64,000 bases of DNA, taken from assembly GCA_965222445.1 (NCBI GenBank), contig CBDCTY010000002.1, positions 2,604,001 through 2,668,000 of the forward strand. Reading direction: 5' to 3'. Position numbers and translations under genes: made by a program. Shown piece after piece: positions 51,922 to 61,400 of the stretch. Every line of letters starts with the position of its first letter. Positions within the stretch are counted from its first letter, which is position 1. Below the pieces are notes generated by a model. The model was given only the letters and a program-made list of their open reading frames with translations. It was not told where the DNA came from and did no database searches. Origin of the DNA: GCA-958296115 sp965222445 (GTDB taxonomy: Bacteria; Chloroflexota; Dehalococcoidia; Lucifugimonadales; CAJWER01).

Positions 51922-54312
51922 ATGAAGGACGCCGGGGAGCTTGAGCGGGAGAACGAGGCCCTTCGCGACCGCCTCTCCAGGCTGAGCGAGGCCAGCCTGC
52001 GCATCAACGAGAGCCTGGACTTCGACAGCGTGCTGCAAGGGGTCCTGGACTCCGCCCGGTCGCTTACCGGAGCGCGCTACGGCGTCATCACCCTCCTGGA
52101 CGGTTCGGGACAGGTGGAGGACTTTGTGTACTCCGGCCTGACCGACGAGGAGACCAAGCTGTTCTCGGAGTTCCAGGACGGGATGACGTTCTTCGAATAC
52201 CTCGGCAGGATCGAGGGGCCGCTGCGCCTGCGGGACTTCCACAGCCACACCAGGGAGCTGGGCCTCCCGGAGTTCCGCCCGCCCATGCCGGTGAGTCCCG
52301 TCCTCCCCTTCCTGGCCGCGCCCATCCGTCACCGGGGAGAGCGGGTCGGGGCCGTCTACGTGGGCGAGAAGGAGGTGGAGTTCACGACCGAGGACGAGGG
52401 GACCCTGGTGATGTTCGCCTCCCAGGCGGCGCTGGTCATCGCCAACGCCCGCAGGCACCGGGACGAGCAGCGGGCCAGGGCCGACCTGGAAACCCTGGTG
52501 AACACCGCTCCCGTGGGCGTCCTGGTCTTCGACGCCAGGACGGGGGACCCGGTGTCGGTCAACCGGGAGGCGAGAAGGATCGTCGGCGACCTGCACGGGC
52601 CGGACGGCTCTGCGGAGCAGTTGCTGGAGGTGCTGAGCTTCCGCCGGGCCGACGGGCGGGAGGTCTCCCTGGAGGAGTTCCCCCTGGCCCTGGCGCTGAG
52701 CACGGGGGAGACGGTGCGGACCGAGGAGATCGTCATCCAGGCCCCCGACGGGCGGAGCGTCACCACGCTGGTCAACGCCACGCCCATCCGCTCGGAGGAG
52801 GGCGAGGTCGAATCCGTCGTCGTAACCCTACAGGACATGACGCCTCTGGAGGAGCTGGAGCGGCTGCGGGCCGAGTTCCTGGGCATGGTGAGCCACGAGC
52901 TGAGGACACCCCTGGTCGCCATCAAGGGATCGGCGGACACCTTGCTCGAGTCATTGTCCGAGCTGGACTCCGCCGAGACGACGCAGTTTCTGAGGATCAT
53001 CCGCGACCAGTCGGAGAACATGCGCTACCTGATCGGCGACCTGCTGGACGTGGCCCGCATCGAGACGGGGACCCTGCCGGTATCCCCCGAACCCGTGGAA
53101 GCGGCCGTCCTGGTGGACGAGGCCAGGAGCAGGTTCCAGAGCGGGGGCGGAAGAGACAACCTGCAAATCGACATCCCGCCGGACCTGCCCCGGGTGGCGG
53201 CGGACCGGCGGCGCATCGTCCAGGTCATTGGCAACCTGATGTCCAACGCGGCCAGGCACTCGCACGAGCTGTCCCCCATCCGGATCGCCGCCGCGCCCGA
53301 TGGCGTGCACGTCGCCTTCTCGGTGGCCGACGACGGCGTGGGCGTGCCCGCCGAGCGGCTGCCGCACCTGTTCAGGAAGTTCTCGCGGCTGGACGGCGAG
53401 GAGCGGGGACGGGAGATCGGCGGGTCCGGCCTGGGCCTCGCCATCTGCAAGGGGATCGTGGAGGCCCACGGGGGCCGCATCCGGGCCGAGAGCGACGGGC
53501 CGGGCCTGGGAAGCCGGTTCACCTTCACCCTTCCGGCGGTCGAAGAGGCCCCGGTCCTCCCCTCCAGGCCGTCCCAACGACGGCGGCGAAAGGAGAGGGA
53601 GCGGCCGCGCATCCTCTGCGTGGACGACGACCCGCAGACGCTCAGGTACGTCCGGGACGCGCTCACGAAGGCGGGCTACGCGCCCGTCCTGACCGGAGAC
53701 CCGGAGGAGGTCTCCCGCCTCATGGCGGAGGAAGAGCCCCGCCTGGTCCTCCTGGACCTGATGCTTCCGGGCAGCGACGGCATCGAGCTGATGAAGGACA
53801 TCCGCGAGATCGCCGACGTGCCGGTCATCTTCCTGTCGGCCTACGGCCAGGACGAGGTTGTGGCCAGGGCCTTCGACACGGGAGCGGCCGACTACGTGGT
53901 CAAGCCCTTCTCGCCCACGGAGCTGGCGGCCAGGATCAGGGCGGTCCTGCGCAAGCGGGTGGCGCCGGAGCTGGAGGAGCCCTCCGAGCCCTACGTGCTG
54001 GGAGAGCTGACCATCGACTACCCCCGGCGCACGGTGACGATGGCGGGACGCCCGGTCGCGCTCACCGTCCTCGAGTACCGGATGCTGGTGGAGCTTTCGG
54101 TCAACGGCGGCCGGGCGCTGACCCACGAGCATCTGCTGCAACGGGTGTGGGGACCGGACAAGGCCGAAGACTCAGGGCCTGTGAGGAACATCGTAAGGAG
54201 GCTGCGCCGCAAGCTGGGCGACGACGCGGAGAACCCCCAATACATCTTTGCCGAGCCTCGCATCGGCTACCGCATGGCGGAGGGGGAGACGCAGCAAGAG
54301 GCGTCTCCGTGA
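51922..54312 (+). CDS. Sensor histidine kinase fused to receiver and OmpR-type DNA-binding domain
   Basis: 796 residues, ATG with AGAGG upstream. Order: coiled-coil start (ELERENEALRDRLSRLSEAS), GAF domain about 30-175, PAS about 185-300, HisKA with H325 in MVSHELRTPLVAIKGSADTL, HATPase (NLMSNAARHS near 438, GGSGLGLAICKGIVEAHGG), receiver with LCVDDDPQTLRYVRD near 565 and phospho-acceptor Asp near 612 in LVLLDLMLPGSDGIELMKDI, then a winged helix (TVLEYRMLVELSVNGGRALT, RNIVRRLRRKLGDD). No membrane segment. One cytoplasmic polypeptide thus contains sensing, phosphotransfer and DNA binding. Confidence 0.9.
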   Translation: MKDAGELERENEALRDRLSRLSEASLRINESLDFDSVLQGVLDSARSLTGARYGVITLLDGSGQVEDFVYSGLTDEETKLFSEFQDGMTFFEYLGRIEGPLRLRDFHSHTRELGLPEFRPPMPVSPVLPFLAAPIRHRGERVGAVYVGEKEVEFTTEDEGTLVMFASQAALVIANARRHRDEQRARADLETLVNTAPVGVLVFDARTGDPVSVNREARRIVGDLHGPDGSAEQLLEVLSFRRADGREVSLEEFPLALALSTGETVRTEEIVIQAPDGRSVTTLVNATPIRSEEGEVESVVVTLQDMTPLEELERLRAEFLGMVSHELRTPLVAIKGSADTLLESLSELDSAETTQFLRIIRDQSENMRYLIGDLLDVARIETGTLPVSPEPVEAAVLVDEARSRFQSGGGRDNLQIDIPPDLPRVAADRRRIVQVIGNLMSNAARHSHELSPIRIAAAPDGVHVAFSVADDGVGVPAERLPHLFRKFSRLDGEERGREIGGSGLGLAICKGIVEAHGGRIRAESDGPGLGSRFTFTLPAVEEAPVLPSRPSQRRRRKERERPRILCVDDDPQTLRYVRDALTKAGYAPVLTGDPEEVSRLMAEEEPRLVLLDLMLPGSDGIELMKDIREIADVPVIFLSAYGQDEVVARAFDTGAADYVVKPFSPTELAARIRAVLRKRVAPELEEPSEPYVLGELTIDYPRRTVTMAGRPVALTVLEYRMLVELSVNGGRALTHEHLLQRVWGPDKAEDSGPVRNIVRRLRRKLGDDAENPQYIFAEPRIGYRMAEGETQQEASP

Positions 54313-55245
54313 AATAGACCGTCACAAGGAGGGTGAGAAGCATCCACCGCACGGTGTTGTCTCCACAGGGGCGCAGCGTCGATAATGAGAAGGTGGTCCA
54401 CCCGCACCTTCTGGCAGTACGGTGGGGCCTTCCGTGAGAAATAAGAGAGCCTCTAACCCGTTAGGCCGGAGGCTCGTCGAGGTCTATCGGGGGCCGCCCA
54501 GCCCCTTCCTTAGATACGAACCTCCCAGCGAAAAGTTCGCAATTCAGTCTTCCACGGCCCACATTTTGCGACCCGACAAGACTGAATTCATAACCCCCTG
54601 GCTGTTACGGCGCTGTTCTCCTGGGCGTAGTTTCATCGCCGAGGAGCCGTTCAAGCCGAAGGCCCGCAGCGGTAAGCCTCAGCCCTCTTGATGTCCGAGT
54701 GGGTGATGATACTTTGACGAGCGCGAGGGCGCGCCGGTCGGCGCGGGGCACTGGGCTGCCTACAATGAAGAGTGGAGGCCACCACTCGCCCGGCCTGGAA
54801 TGCCCTCCTAGCGTCTCAGTTCTGATGGATTGGGCACTGACACCCCCCGGAAAGCCATGCATGTGGGCCTCTTCCGCTGATTTCGTGCCGCAGGGCAGAG
54901 AAGCGGCCGCCTGAGATACGGATGTCACCCTGGTAAGGGTTGCGGTTGGGTATCTTGACCTAAGAATGTCTTGTGCTCGGCCTTGCACACCGGAGACAGC
55001 CTTTCCTTCTGGTTGGTATCATCACATCATGCTATGGAGCCACGAGCCGAGAGTGACGAATCTTCAGTCAAGCATGGCGCTTTTGCTCTTTCCCTGAGAG
55101 ACTTCTGGCGACAGTGCTGTTGGAGACAGCGGCAGGGTTCCAGTTGGCTGCGTAGAGCACGGTGCTCCCTGCGCTGTCAATCGCAGGTGGTACAAGCCGG
55201 GCGTGGCGCAAGGAGACCTGAGAGAGATAGGAAGGAAGGGGACCT
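54313..55245. other. Intergenic region with repeat and helicase-tail remnant
   Basis: About 930 bases without an intact gene. The central part is the repeat element and helicase remnant described at 54521-54750. I see nothing identifiable in 54760-55220; GGAAGGAAGGGG near 55230 is the ribosome site of the next gene. Confidence 0.5.
54521..54750 (+). repeat. Inverted-repeat element plus degenerate helicase 3' end, copy A
   Basis: CCTCCCAGCGAAAAGTTCGC at 54521-54540 is followed by ATTCAGTCTT, about 28 bases, then AAGACTGAAT (inverted repeat) and CATAACCCCC. From 54601 the sequence decays from the helicase end: CTGTTCTCCTGGGC, GCCGAGGAGCCGTTCAAGCC, GCGCCGGTCGGCGCGGGGCA correspond to TLFSWTEF, AEPVRPKG and AEPVGAGR coding DNA, with stops in all frames. 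A parallel copy is at 62634-62872 and the left part alone at 58187-58222. Confidence 0.7.
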
Positions 55246-55833
55246 ATGGATAGTGTCTTGGCAACGCTGGCGGCCCTTGTCGTCATTGGTCTGTTGTTCG
55301 CGCTGGACCCTGGCGGGGCCATCGCAGAGAGTGGCTTCCCCGATTACCGGGAAATGGATTGGACGCAGCTCACGGCCTGGGGCTTCCGGACAATAGGCGT
55401 CGGCGTCGGGCTGCTGCTCTTTCTTGTGCTGTGGCTGTGGCCCAAGTACCGGCCCCCGCAGGGGACCGAGGCGCATTGGCGCTCATCGTACCCGGCAACC
55501 CCGCAGTCCGGTTCACTGCCGGCGGCAGCGGTATCGGCGCTGGAAGGCCATTTTATATTGAGCAAAACGCTGTTGGCCTCCGTCATCGAGATGTGCCAGC
55601 GCGGCACGCTCCAGTTGGAGTGCGTCAGAACAGGAACCGGCTTCCTATACCGGCTGTCTCAGAAGGGTCCCGTCGTATATGACTGGGAGCGGCTCATCTG
55701 CAACAGCCTGCCGCCGGGACCCACAACGGTCGAGGCGCTGCATGACCGGTTGAAGAAGCACGAGGATGCCATCGGCGACAAGTTGGGAGAGTTCCTGCAA
55801 CACCAGGGCCTTTTCGATGACAACCCGGTGTAA
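55246..55833 (+). pseudogene. DUF2207-type membrane protein, N-terminal part
   Basis: 195 codons, ATG after GGAAGGGG. N-terminal hydrophobic segment (VLATLAALVVIGLLFALDPG) and a second helix (GVGVGLLLFLVLWLWPKYRP), then the DUF2207-like soluble domain: PAAAVSALEGHFILSKTLLA, MCQRGTLQLECVRTGTGFLY and LGEFLQHQGLFDDNP. The homologous continuation lies beyond the IS, at 57002-58149. Besides the IS, one base seems to be missing near 55825: reading CCC-GGT-GTA-ATA would join the two parts in phase. Confidence 0.6.
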
Positions 55834-55840
55834 TACCATT

Positions 55841-56434
55841 TCATATTGCTGAGGCCGTAAAGTGTGCTGGAAGGCTTCGCGTTGAGTGTTCGATCCAATC
55901 CCAGGCCGTGAGCGACCGCACCCGACCCGGATCAGATTCAAGCTCACCAAGGTATGCGTCAACCGCCTCCATCTTCTCGTCTATGCTCCCGTATGTCCTG
56001 CCCTCCACCCACCTGCGGACCTCTTGGAACACCCGCTCGGCGGGATTCAACTCAGGACTGTATGGCGGCTGGATGATGGTTGCCAGTCCAACACTCCGTA
56101 CCATCTCGCCCCGGTGACCACGCGCTCCATCCCACACCAGCGCTTCGATGTCCGAGTGATGCTTCAGGCCATCGACTGCCGCCGCTATAGCCGCAGACCT
56201 CATCGAGTCGATCCAACTCCACAACAGCCTGCCCCTCCGAACGTCTACCACCAGGAACAGGTACGTCCACTTGTAGAACATCTGCACTCGCTGATGCACC
56301 TTCACTCCACGACGGCTCCACACCCTGCGGACCATCCCCCGCAACCCCACTCGCATCTCATCGGCAAAGCCAAAGGCCGTATCAGAACTCACGCCCGCTC
56401 CGGCAAGGGCGCAACTGAAGCCCCCTTTTTCCAC
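55841..56434 (-). CDS. IS630-type transposase, DDE half
   Basis: Continues the first frame after a slip at GGAAAAAGGGGG near 56430: KKGGFSCALAGAGVSSDTAF, then FADEMRVGLRGMVRRVWSRR (Asp), LEALVWDGARGHRGEMVRSV-like block (Asp) and PPYSPELNPAERVFQEVRRW (Glu). All three catalytic residues appear present, so with frameshifting it may be active. Confidence 0.8.
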   Translation of the reverse strand: MEKGGFSCALAGAGVSSDTAFGFADEMRVGLRGMVRRVWSRRGVKVHQRVQMFYKWTYLFLVVDVRRGRLLWSWIDSMRSAAIAAAVDGLKHHSDIEALVWDGARGHRGEMVRSVGLATIIQPPYSPELNPAERVFQEVRRWVEGRTYGSIDEKMEAVDAYLGELESDPGRVRSLTAWDWIEHSTRSLPAHFTASAI

Positions 56435-56904
56435 GACTCCTGCGCACCTACGTCTGCCTTCTCATGACGGCCCCTCGGAACCTTCGGGCTGCATCCCAAC
56501 CTCTCAAGCAGACCGTAGACGCTGCCCGACTTGTAGCTCACTCCATACTCGGACTCTATCCAGTCCCTGATCTCTCCCGCTGTCTTGAATCGCCCGCTCG
56601 ACACCTCCTCGGTCAACTCCCGCTCTTGATCTGGGCTCAGAAACCGCGGCTTGCCCCTGCCTGCCATCTTGTGCCACAGCATTCCCTCCACACCTCCCTC
56701 TCTATACCAGCCCACCCACGTCTGTACCGTCCGGTAGTGGACTCCCACAGCTGTCGCCGCCTTACCGAGCTGCCATCCCGACCGGACCAGCCACAGTCCA
56801 TGGAGTCGTGTACGAAGGACAACGTCATGCTCTGCCTGGTAGGCTGCCTTCAGTGCCTCCGGTGTATCCTCCAGACTCCAATCGATTCGAAGAGGTCGAC
56901 CCAT
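56389..56904 (-). CDS. IS630-type transposase, DNA-binding half
   Basis: From ATG 56904 (GRPLRIDWSLEDTPEALKAA). Two helix-turn-helix regions: WQLGKAATAVGVHYRTVQTW and the winged segment GEIRDWIESEYGVSYKSGSV ending LLERLGCSPKVPRGRHEKAD. It overlaps the DDE half by 46 bases across the A5G5 slip site. Confidence 0.8.
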   Translation of the reverse strand: MGRPLRIDWSLEDTPEALKAAYQAEHDVVLRTRLHGLWLVRSGWQLGKAATAVGVHYRTVQTWVGWYREGGVEGMLWHKMAGRGKPRFLSPDQERELTEEVSSGRFKTAGEIRDWIESEYGVSYKSGSVYGLLERLGCSPKVPRGRHEKADVGAQESWKKGASVAPLPERA

Positions 56905-57001
56905 CATTGTGATGCACCCCAACATAGTATGTTGGCCACAGTATGGATGAACTACAAATACACCGCTAGCTACTTTCAGGTCTCCCTATCATCAAATGGT
57001 A

Positions 57002-58149
57002 TAAGGAGGGAAAACCTCGGGGATGCAGTCGAATGGGGAATGTTGGCCGGGGCTCTTATGGGCGTCGGCAGCGGGCTCTGGCTGGCTCTATGGCTGTCCC
57101 AATGGTGGGCGAACGCCCTGGTCGGCGCGTTCATAGGCTTCATGTACATGCTGTTTGCGCCGTCGGTGCAGACGGGTATGGTGCCGCCGACGCAGAGGGG
57201 TGCACACGAAAAAGGTCAGTGGTTTGGCTGGGAAAAGTCCCTTGCCGGATCCGACTCGCCTTCCCCCCGGGACCAACCCGATTCCATGTTGGCCTATGCC
57301 GTAGGGCTGAATGTGGCCCAGCCATGGCTGGACGTCTCGGTCTCGGCTCCGCTGTGGTTCGGCTCCGGCCAGGCATCCTCCCTTCGGGGTCCCGACCTGG
57401 ACGCGGCCTATCACGGCTTTATGCACTCGGTAGAGTGGTACCTGAGCGGCCGGTCTGATAAGGCGGCGGACGCGGCTTCCTGGCTGAAAGAGTCGGAACA
57501 GACCGAATTGGGGCTGTGGAACACCGAGCAGGCTGAAGGAACGGCGAAGAGCGAAGGCGGTGTCGGAACGGCGTATGAGAGACCACAAACTGAGGGCGTC
57601 ACGCCTGAGACGGAGGCGCTAGGGGAAACAGCGGCAGATCCCCCGAGTTCGCCGCAGGACTATCGGAATTACCGGCCTCCGGGCTGGGTAGAAGAGCCGA
57701 AGGGCGGACGGGAGTGGAGTGGTTGCTTCATGTGGGTGGTCCGGCTGCTGGGGATAGGGGCGCTGGTCTTGGCGGTGCTGGTCGGCCTCAACCTGGTCTC
57801 ACCGGCTGTTGACCCGTGTCCGGCGGACTCTCCGACAATCCCGCCTCCCGGGCTGCTGGGCGTGGCGCTTGACGTGTTCCTGGATGAGTGCGTGAGCGTT
57901 GCCGGAGAGGTGGTGTCGCGAGACATCGGCGAGCTGGTGGTGGAGGTGGACCGGGGAGAATACGTGCAGTGGGTGAGGGTCCGTGGACCGGCGTATGTCT
58001 TCGAGCGGGTTTCCGTAGGCGAGCGCGTTCATGTGGCTGGACGGATCGGCGAGCATGAGGACGGGGGATACGTGGTGCATCACGGAGTGGACCGCGGGTG
58101 GTGGGGCAATCTCCGTGAGAACCTTCCGGGGGACGTTCTCACGCCCTAA
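57002..58149 (+). pseudogene. DUF2207-type membrane protein, C-terminal part
   Basis: Reads from the IS border as RRENLGDAVEWGMLAGALMG; the first internal ATG is 57040. Two membrane helices (GVGSGLWLALWLSQWWANAL, LVGAFIGFMYMLF) and then DSMLAYAVGLNVAQPWLDVS with SVSAPLWFG, the characteristic C-terminal region of DUF2207 proteins. A Gln/Glu-rich linker, a third helix (LLGIGALVLAVLVGLNLVSP) and an OB-like domain (YVQWVRVRGPAYVFERVSVG) follow; these last parts are additions to the family. Possibly still translated as a separate protein. Confidence 0.55.
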
Positions 58150-58186
58150 GCCAGAGTAGCCTGACCGACTCCTATATGAGGACCTC

Positions 58187-58222
58187 CCAGCGAAAAGTTC
58201 GCAATTCAGTCTTGTCAGGCCC
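58187..58222 (+). repeat. Left part of the inverted-repeat element, copy B
   Basis: CCTCCCAGCGAAAAGTTCGC then AATTCAGTCTT and GGCCCACC, nearly identical to the start of copy A at 54521. The right arm and helicase remnant are missing. Confidence 0.75.
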
Positions 58223-58357
58223 ACCATCCCGCAACCCCCTCCCCAGCGGGAGAAGGCGCCCGAGAGCGCCCCAAAACGCGCGCTGGACAGTTGACCGTAG
58301 CCTCTGTATAATTTGCCATATCTCGCCATATGTGGACGCGAAGGAAAGGTGTTAGCC

Positions 58358-58415
58358 ATGTCCCTCCTGCATTCTCCGTACCCCTCTACCCCCCCCCCCG
58401 AACAGGCGTTCTGGA
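58358..58415 (+). promoter_or_regulatory. Possible true start and C11 slip tract of the following gene
   Basis: ATG at 58358 has a strong GAAGGAAAGG upstream, whereas the ATG at 58416 has none. Its frame (MSLLHSPYPSTPPP) passes through eleven C at 58389-58399 and is out of phase with the long gene by one base; with ten C it would run in phase into MVRRWLSPAFLA. This is the arrangement of a slippage-controlled (phase-variable) gene. Confidence 0.5.
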
Positions 58416-61400
58416 ATGGTAAGGCGTTGGCTATCCCCCGCGTTCTTGGCGCTGACGGTTCTTGCCCTGGCGGCGCTGCTCTCCGGCGGGCCCGCCCTCG
58501 CGCAGGACGCCACCGTTGACACGGTCAACCTGTCCGTCAGCCCCAGCACGCTGGCGGAGGACGCGGGCCGCACGACGGTCACCGTCACCGCCACCTTCGG
58601 TGGGCGCGCCGGCGCGCCCGTGCGTGGCATAAACCTTTCGGTGTGGATACATCGAAAGGACCAAACTTTCACCTCCGTCTTCGCCGGGGCCGACGACTTC
58701 ACCGCCACGGATATTCCGGACATCAACATCCCGGCGGGCCAGCACAGCGCCAGCGTGACCTTCACCCTCACGCCGGTGGACGACGGGGACGACACGGAGG
58801 ACACCGAGCAGATTGTCATCAAGGGCGAAACCGTAATCAGATACGACGGTTATGGCCATATCACCAGGGCGGAAGTCAGGATGTACCTGGCCAACCCCTA
58901 CGTTCCCCCGCCGCCTACCTACATGCCCCGGCTGCCGCAACCCACCGTCTCGCTTGACGGCGACACCACGCGGACCACGAGGGCCGTGTCCCGGCCCGGA
59001 CGGTTCGATCTGTACATCATCCCCGACCGGCAAACGGTGAGGGACAGGGAAGAGTGGGGAGAGTCCCAGGCGTACAAGGACTACCACGCGTCGCTGAGAT
59101 ACAGATGGAAGCAGGTCTCCGGGCCACGCGCAGGGCCGCCGCCGCCCGCAGGGACGAGCTGGAGGCTGTATGGCAACGGCGTCTGCGCAAGCGGCGGCCC
59201 AGGCACCTACTGCACCTATTACCTGTCCCATCCGGACGAAGTCATGTCATTCGACGTGTGGGACGGAGTGACCAGGCCGACGGAGTGGCAGGCGTACGGG
59301 TCCTACTTCGAAGGTATTCCGAATAAAAATGTGCCGCGCGACGACCCAACCCCTCCCAACCCGCCCACGCCGCCCGGGGAATACGTCTTCGAGTTCACCA
59401 TCACCGAGCGCCACAACGGGAATGTTGTGCTGTACCCCGCACCGGGCGACCCGCCGCAGAGGGTTACCGTCAACGTGGCGGACGAAACCAAAGAGGCCAG
59501 CGCGCCGACGGCAATCGCAAAGGTCACGACGACATCGCCGCACCCTCAAGAGACCTACACCATAACCGACAGAGGGAGGGGCCCCGACGGCGTGTACCGC
59601 ACGACTGACGACACCGGTGAGGCCGGAGACCCGGGCCCCGACGAAATCATCGGCACGGACGACGACGTCGTTCTGATCGTTGGCCCCGACGGCCAGCCCT
59701 GCACGGACGACGACACGCTGGCCTGCGGCGTGGACGGACTGCCCGGCACCGACGACGACGGACTGAATCTGGGCCCGGACGGAAGGGCCGGCACCGCTGA
59801 CGACAACACAACGATTGTCCAACCGGACACCAGGCTCCAGACTCCCAACCGCAGGGTGACGCTCAGCGGCCGCGACAGCGCAGCCTCCAGCGGCCGCAGT
59901 ATCGCAAGCTACTCCTGGCGGCAGATCTGCTTGAACCCCGATGCCTACGGGTATCACAAGGTGGTCGCCTACCATGATCTGGTGAAAGGAATAGGGTACT
60001 GCGGCGTTGACACTGCCTTGAGCAGCGACAGCGGCCGGACCGTGTCCTTGACCACGCCCTCTTTGCCGGCCATGGTCAAGAGAGCCAGCATGGAGCCGAT
60101 CAACCCGCCTCCCCTGGGACACGAGTGCTTCCGCAGCTATGACTGCCACGAATACGGCTACAGCCTCAGCAACGAGAGGGTTGAAACCACTACGGAAGAG
60201 GACACGGTCAGTCTGTTCTACATGATGACCGTAACCGACAGCGAAGGCGGCCAGGACTACGACCTCGTGAGAGTCAACGTAGAGTCATTGCCGGAGGTAG
60301 TCCGGGACACCTCGCCCATAGCCAAGGCAACGGCGACGTACACGGGCAGCCGCACCCTCAAGCCGGCGCTGGAAGGCGCGACGGTGACGCTCAGCGCCTC
60401 GGGCAGCCGGGCCAGAGAGGGTCGCATTGCCAGCTACCGGTGGACGCAGACCAGCGGGCCTACGGTAGAGTTGTCCAGCGACACCAGCAGCCGGGCGACG
60501 TTCACCACGCCGACCGGCCAGATCCGCGACATGGCCTATGCGTTCCGGCTGACGGTTACGGACACCGTCGGCTCGCAGGATTTCGCCGTGGTGAAGATCG
60601 GGGTCCGGGCGCGTCCCACGGTGGCGGTGGACTTCACCAGATCCAACGCGCAAGGCGTGACCTGGAACGAGGGCGACGTGATCGGGCTGCGGGGAACCAT
60701 CGGCGGACTCGACGGCGAAACGCTGACCTACACGTGGAGCTCCGTCTCCGTACCGGCGTCTGTGAACAACGCTGCGTGGTCCGAAACTACGGGCACGGCG
60801 AGCGGCCCCAGCGCGCGGGTGACCACCAACTTCATGCTGCCCTGCCTGGCCGCCGAAACCTTGCACACCTTCACGCTCAGCGTGACTGACGGCGTCACCA
60901 CCAAGCCGGGCACCGCCCTGCGCACCCTGAGAGTGAACGCGAACCCGGATGGCTGCACATCGCCGGGAGAACCGCCCGTGTTGCCGCCGGTGGAGCAGGT
61001 ATTGACAGTCACTACTGCCGACGCCGGCCCCGACCTGGCAGGCCAGCCCGGCGACAGCGTGACCCTGCAGGGTACGAACAGCTACAACCCCTACGGCGAA
61101 TGGTGGGAGATGGCGCACCAGTGGGCACAGCTCTCCGGCCCAACCGTCACGCTGACCCATCCCCTCACGACCCAGCCGGCGGCCAACTTCGGCGACCCCA
61201 GGTTCGTCATCCCCGCAGACGCGGCGGACGGCGCGACGCTGGAGTTCCAACTGACCGTCACCGACAAGGAAGGCCAATCCGATTCCGACACCATGACGGT
61301 CACGGTGGACGCGCCCAGTCCGGCCACCGGGCAGTCGGCCGGGCCCCGCATTACCATCGAGCGGATGGGCATATCGAGCATCGTACGCGAGGGCGGGACT

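Larger units (their letters stand above)
55836..56999 (-). mobile_element. IS630-type element in the DUF2207 gene
   Basis: Flanked by TA at 55834-55835 and 57000-57001; ends CCATTTCATATTG and complement of CCATTTGATGATAG. It carries two overlapping minus-strand frames. It is unrelated in detail to the two composite-transposon copies. Confidence 0.8.
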
